NCBI GenBank assembly: GCA_007679095.1
Contig: VEFU01000029.1
Span: 1-53,656 of the forward strand
From: Paenibacillus bovis
GTDB lineage: Bacteria; Bacillota; Bacilli; Bacillales; Bacillaceae_C
Length of the DNA stretch: 53,656 bases
Reading direction: 5' to 3'
Part shown: positions 53,394-53,656 of the stretch, piece by piece
Layout: every line of letters starts with the position of its first letter
Numbering within the stretch: position 1 is the stretch's first letter
Made by a program: the position numbers and the translations under genes
The notes under the pieces: generated by a model
Database searches by the model: none
What the model was told of the DNA's origin: nothing
The model's input: the letters and a program-made list of their open reading frames with translations, nothing else

Positions 53394-53465
53394 TCCGCAG
53401 TAGCTCAGTGGTAGAGCTATCGGCTGTTAACCGATCGGTCGTAGGTTCGAATCCTACCTGCGGAG
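53394..53465 (+). tRNA. tRNA-Asn (GUU)
   Basis: Acceptor TCCGCAG / CTGCGGA, D-arm AGCTCAGTGGTAGAGC, anticodon GTT at 53426-53428 in CTGTTAA, T-arm GGTTCGAATCC. CCA is not encoded. First gene of a tRNA cluster, as after ydcK in B. subtilis. Confidence 0.97.
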
Positions 53466-53582
53466 TTTTAGAAAAATGGAAAAGCCTATAAAACTCTGAC
53501 AGTCCGAAGTTAATCAAAAGGAATAACTTGATTTGTTACATCGTTGAGATTAACTTAAAGGAAGTTAGATATTTTTCTGAAT

Positions 53583-53656
53583 GGGGAAGTACTCAAGAGG
53601 CTGAAGAGGCGCCCCTGCTAAGGGTGTAGGTCGCGTAAGCGGCGCGAGGGTTCAAA
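53583..53656 (+). tRNA. tRNA-Ser (GCU), cut by the window end
   Basis: Acceptor GGGGAAG, long variable arm (TAGGTCGCGTAAGCGGCG), anticodon GCT in CCTGCTAAGG. The sequence ends in the T-loop (GGGTTCAAA). Second gene of the tRNA cluster, about 117 bases after tRNA-Asn. Confidence 0.93.

Overview
The window is AT-rich, gene-dense chromosome from a low-GC Gram-positive bacterium of the Bacillaceae, most like the Oceanobacillus/Virgibacillus group. The evidence is strong AGGAGG-type ribosome binding sites with many TTG and GTG starts, TPP and T-box leaders, Bacillus-type lipoproteins, and a right half that follows the ydbR-ydcK (sigB) region of Bacillus subtilis gene for gene. I see no intact prophage, transposase, rRNA or CRISPR array. 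The species assignment is inference; no marker gene settles it.

Layout. 1-3.9 kb: a loose accessory block with an exported protein, a frameshifted and an intact GNAT acetyltransferase, a small basic ORF, a MerR-like/DUF3967-type DNA-binding protein and a block of unexplained hairpins. 3.9-7.4 kb: a TPP-riboswitch operon thiY-thiX-thiZ plus a TatD-like hydrolase, apparently for salvage of thiamine pyrimidine. 7.5-11 kb: a retropepsin-like protease with a small partner, an alpha/beta hydrolase that seems to use an ATT start, a lipoprotein, a GNAT enzyme, an exported protein and an array of 51-bp repeats. 11.3-14.8 kb: an EamA exporter divergent from a LysR regulator, and an NhaC antiporter. 15.4-20.5 kb: trpDCFBA behind two tandem T-boxes, both with a UGG (Trp) specifier, and no trpE. 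21.3-26 kb: a sugar ABC importer (binding protein and two permeases, no ATPase) with a GH172/DUF2961 enzyme. 26-27 kb: intergenic ground full of repeat fragments. 27-33.6 kb: a phosphoesterase, an SRAP protein, a MerR-like coiled-coil protein, a GntR/DUF1648 pair with a perfect palindromic operator, a CNNM/CorC protein and unknowns.

33.8-53.7 kb is conserved core: ddl, murF, a cshA-type DEAD-box helicase, ydbS, ydbT, a rhomboid protease (apparent CTG start), acpS, ydcC, alr, mazE/mazF, the complete stressosome/sigma-B cluster rsbRA-S-T-U-V-W-sigB-rsbX with an internal sigma-B promoter before rsbV, tex, a sprT-like gene and the start of a tRNA cluster (Asn, Ser). Together these cover D-alanine supply and use for the cell wall, a toxin-antitoxin pair and general stress control.

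Most worth a second look: a 131-135 bp MITE-like repeat family with covarying arms; the exact 51-bp tandem array; the trpE-less tandem T-box operon; the TatD-like enzyme in a TPP-controlled operon; two conserved genes with no standard start codon; and the 39-bp perfect palindrome over the GntR promoter. I did not find a clearly new large system.
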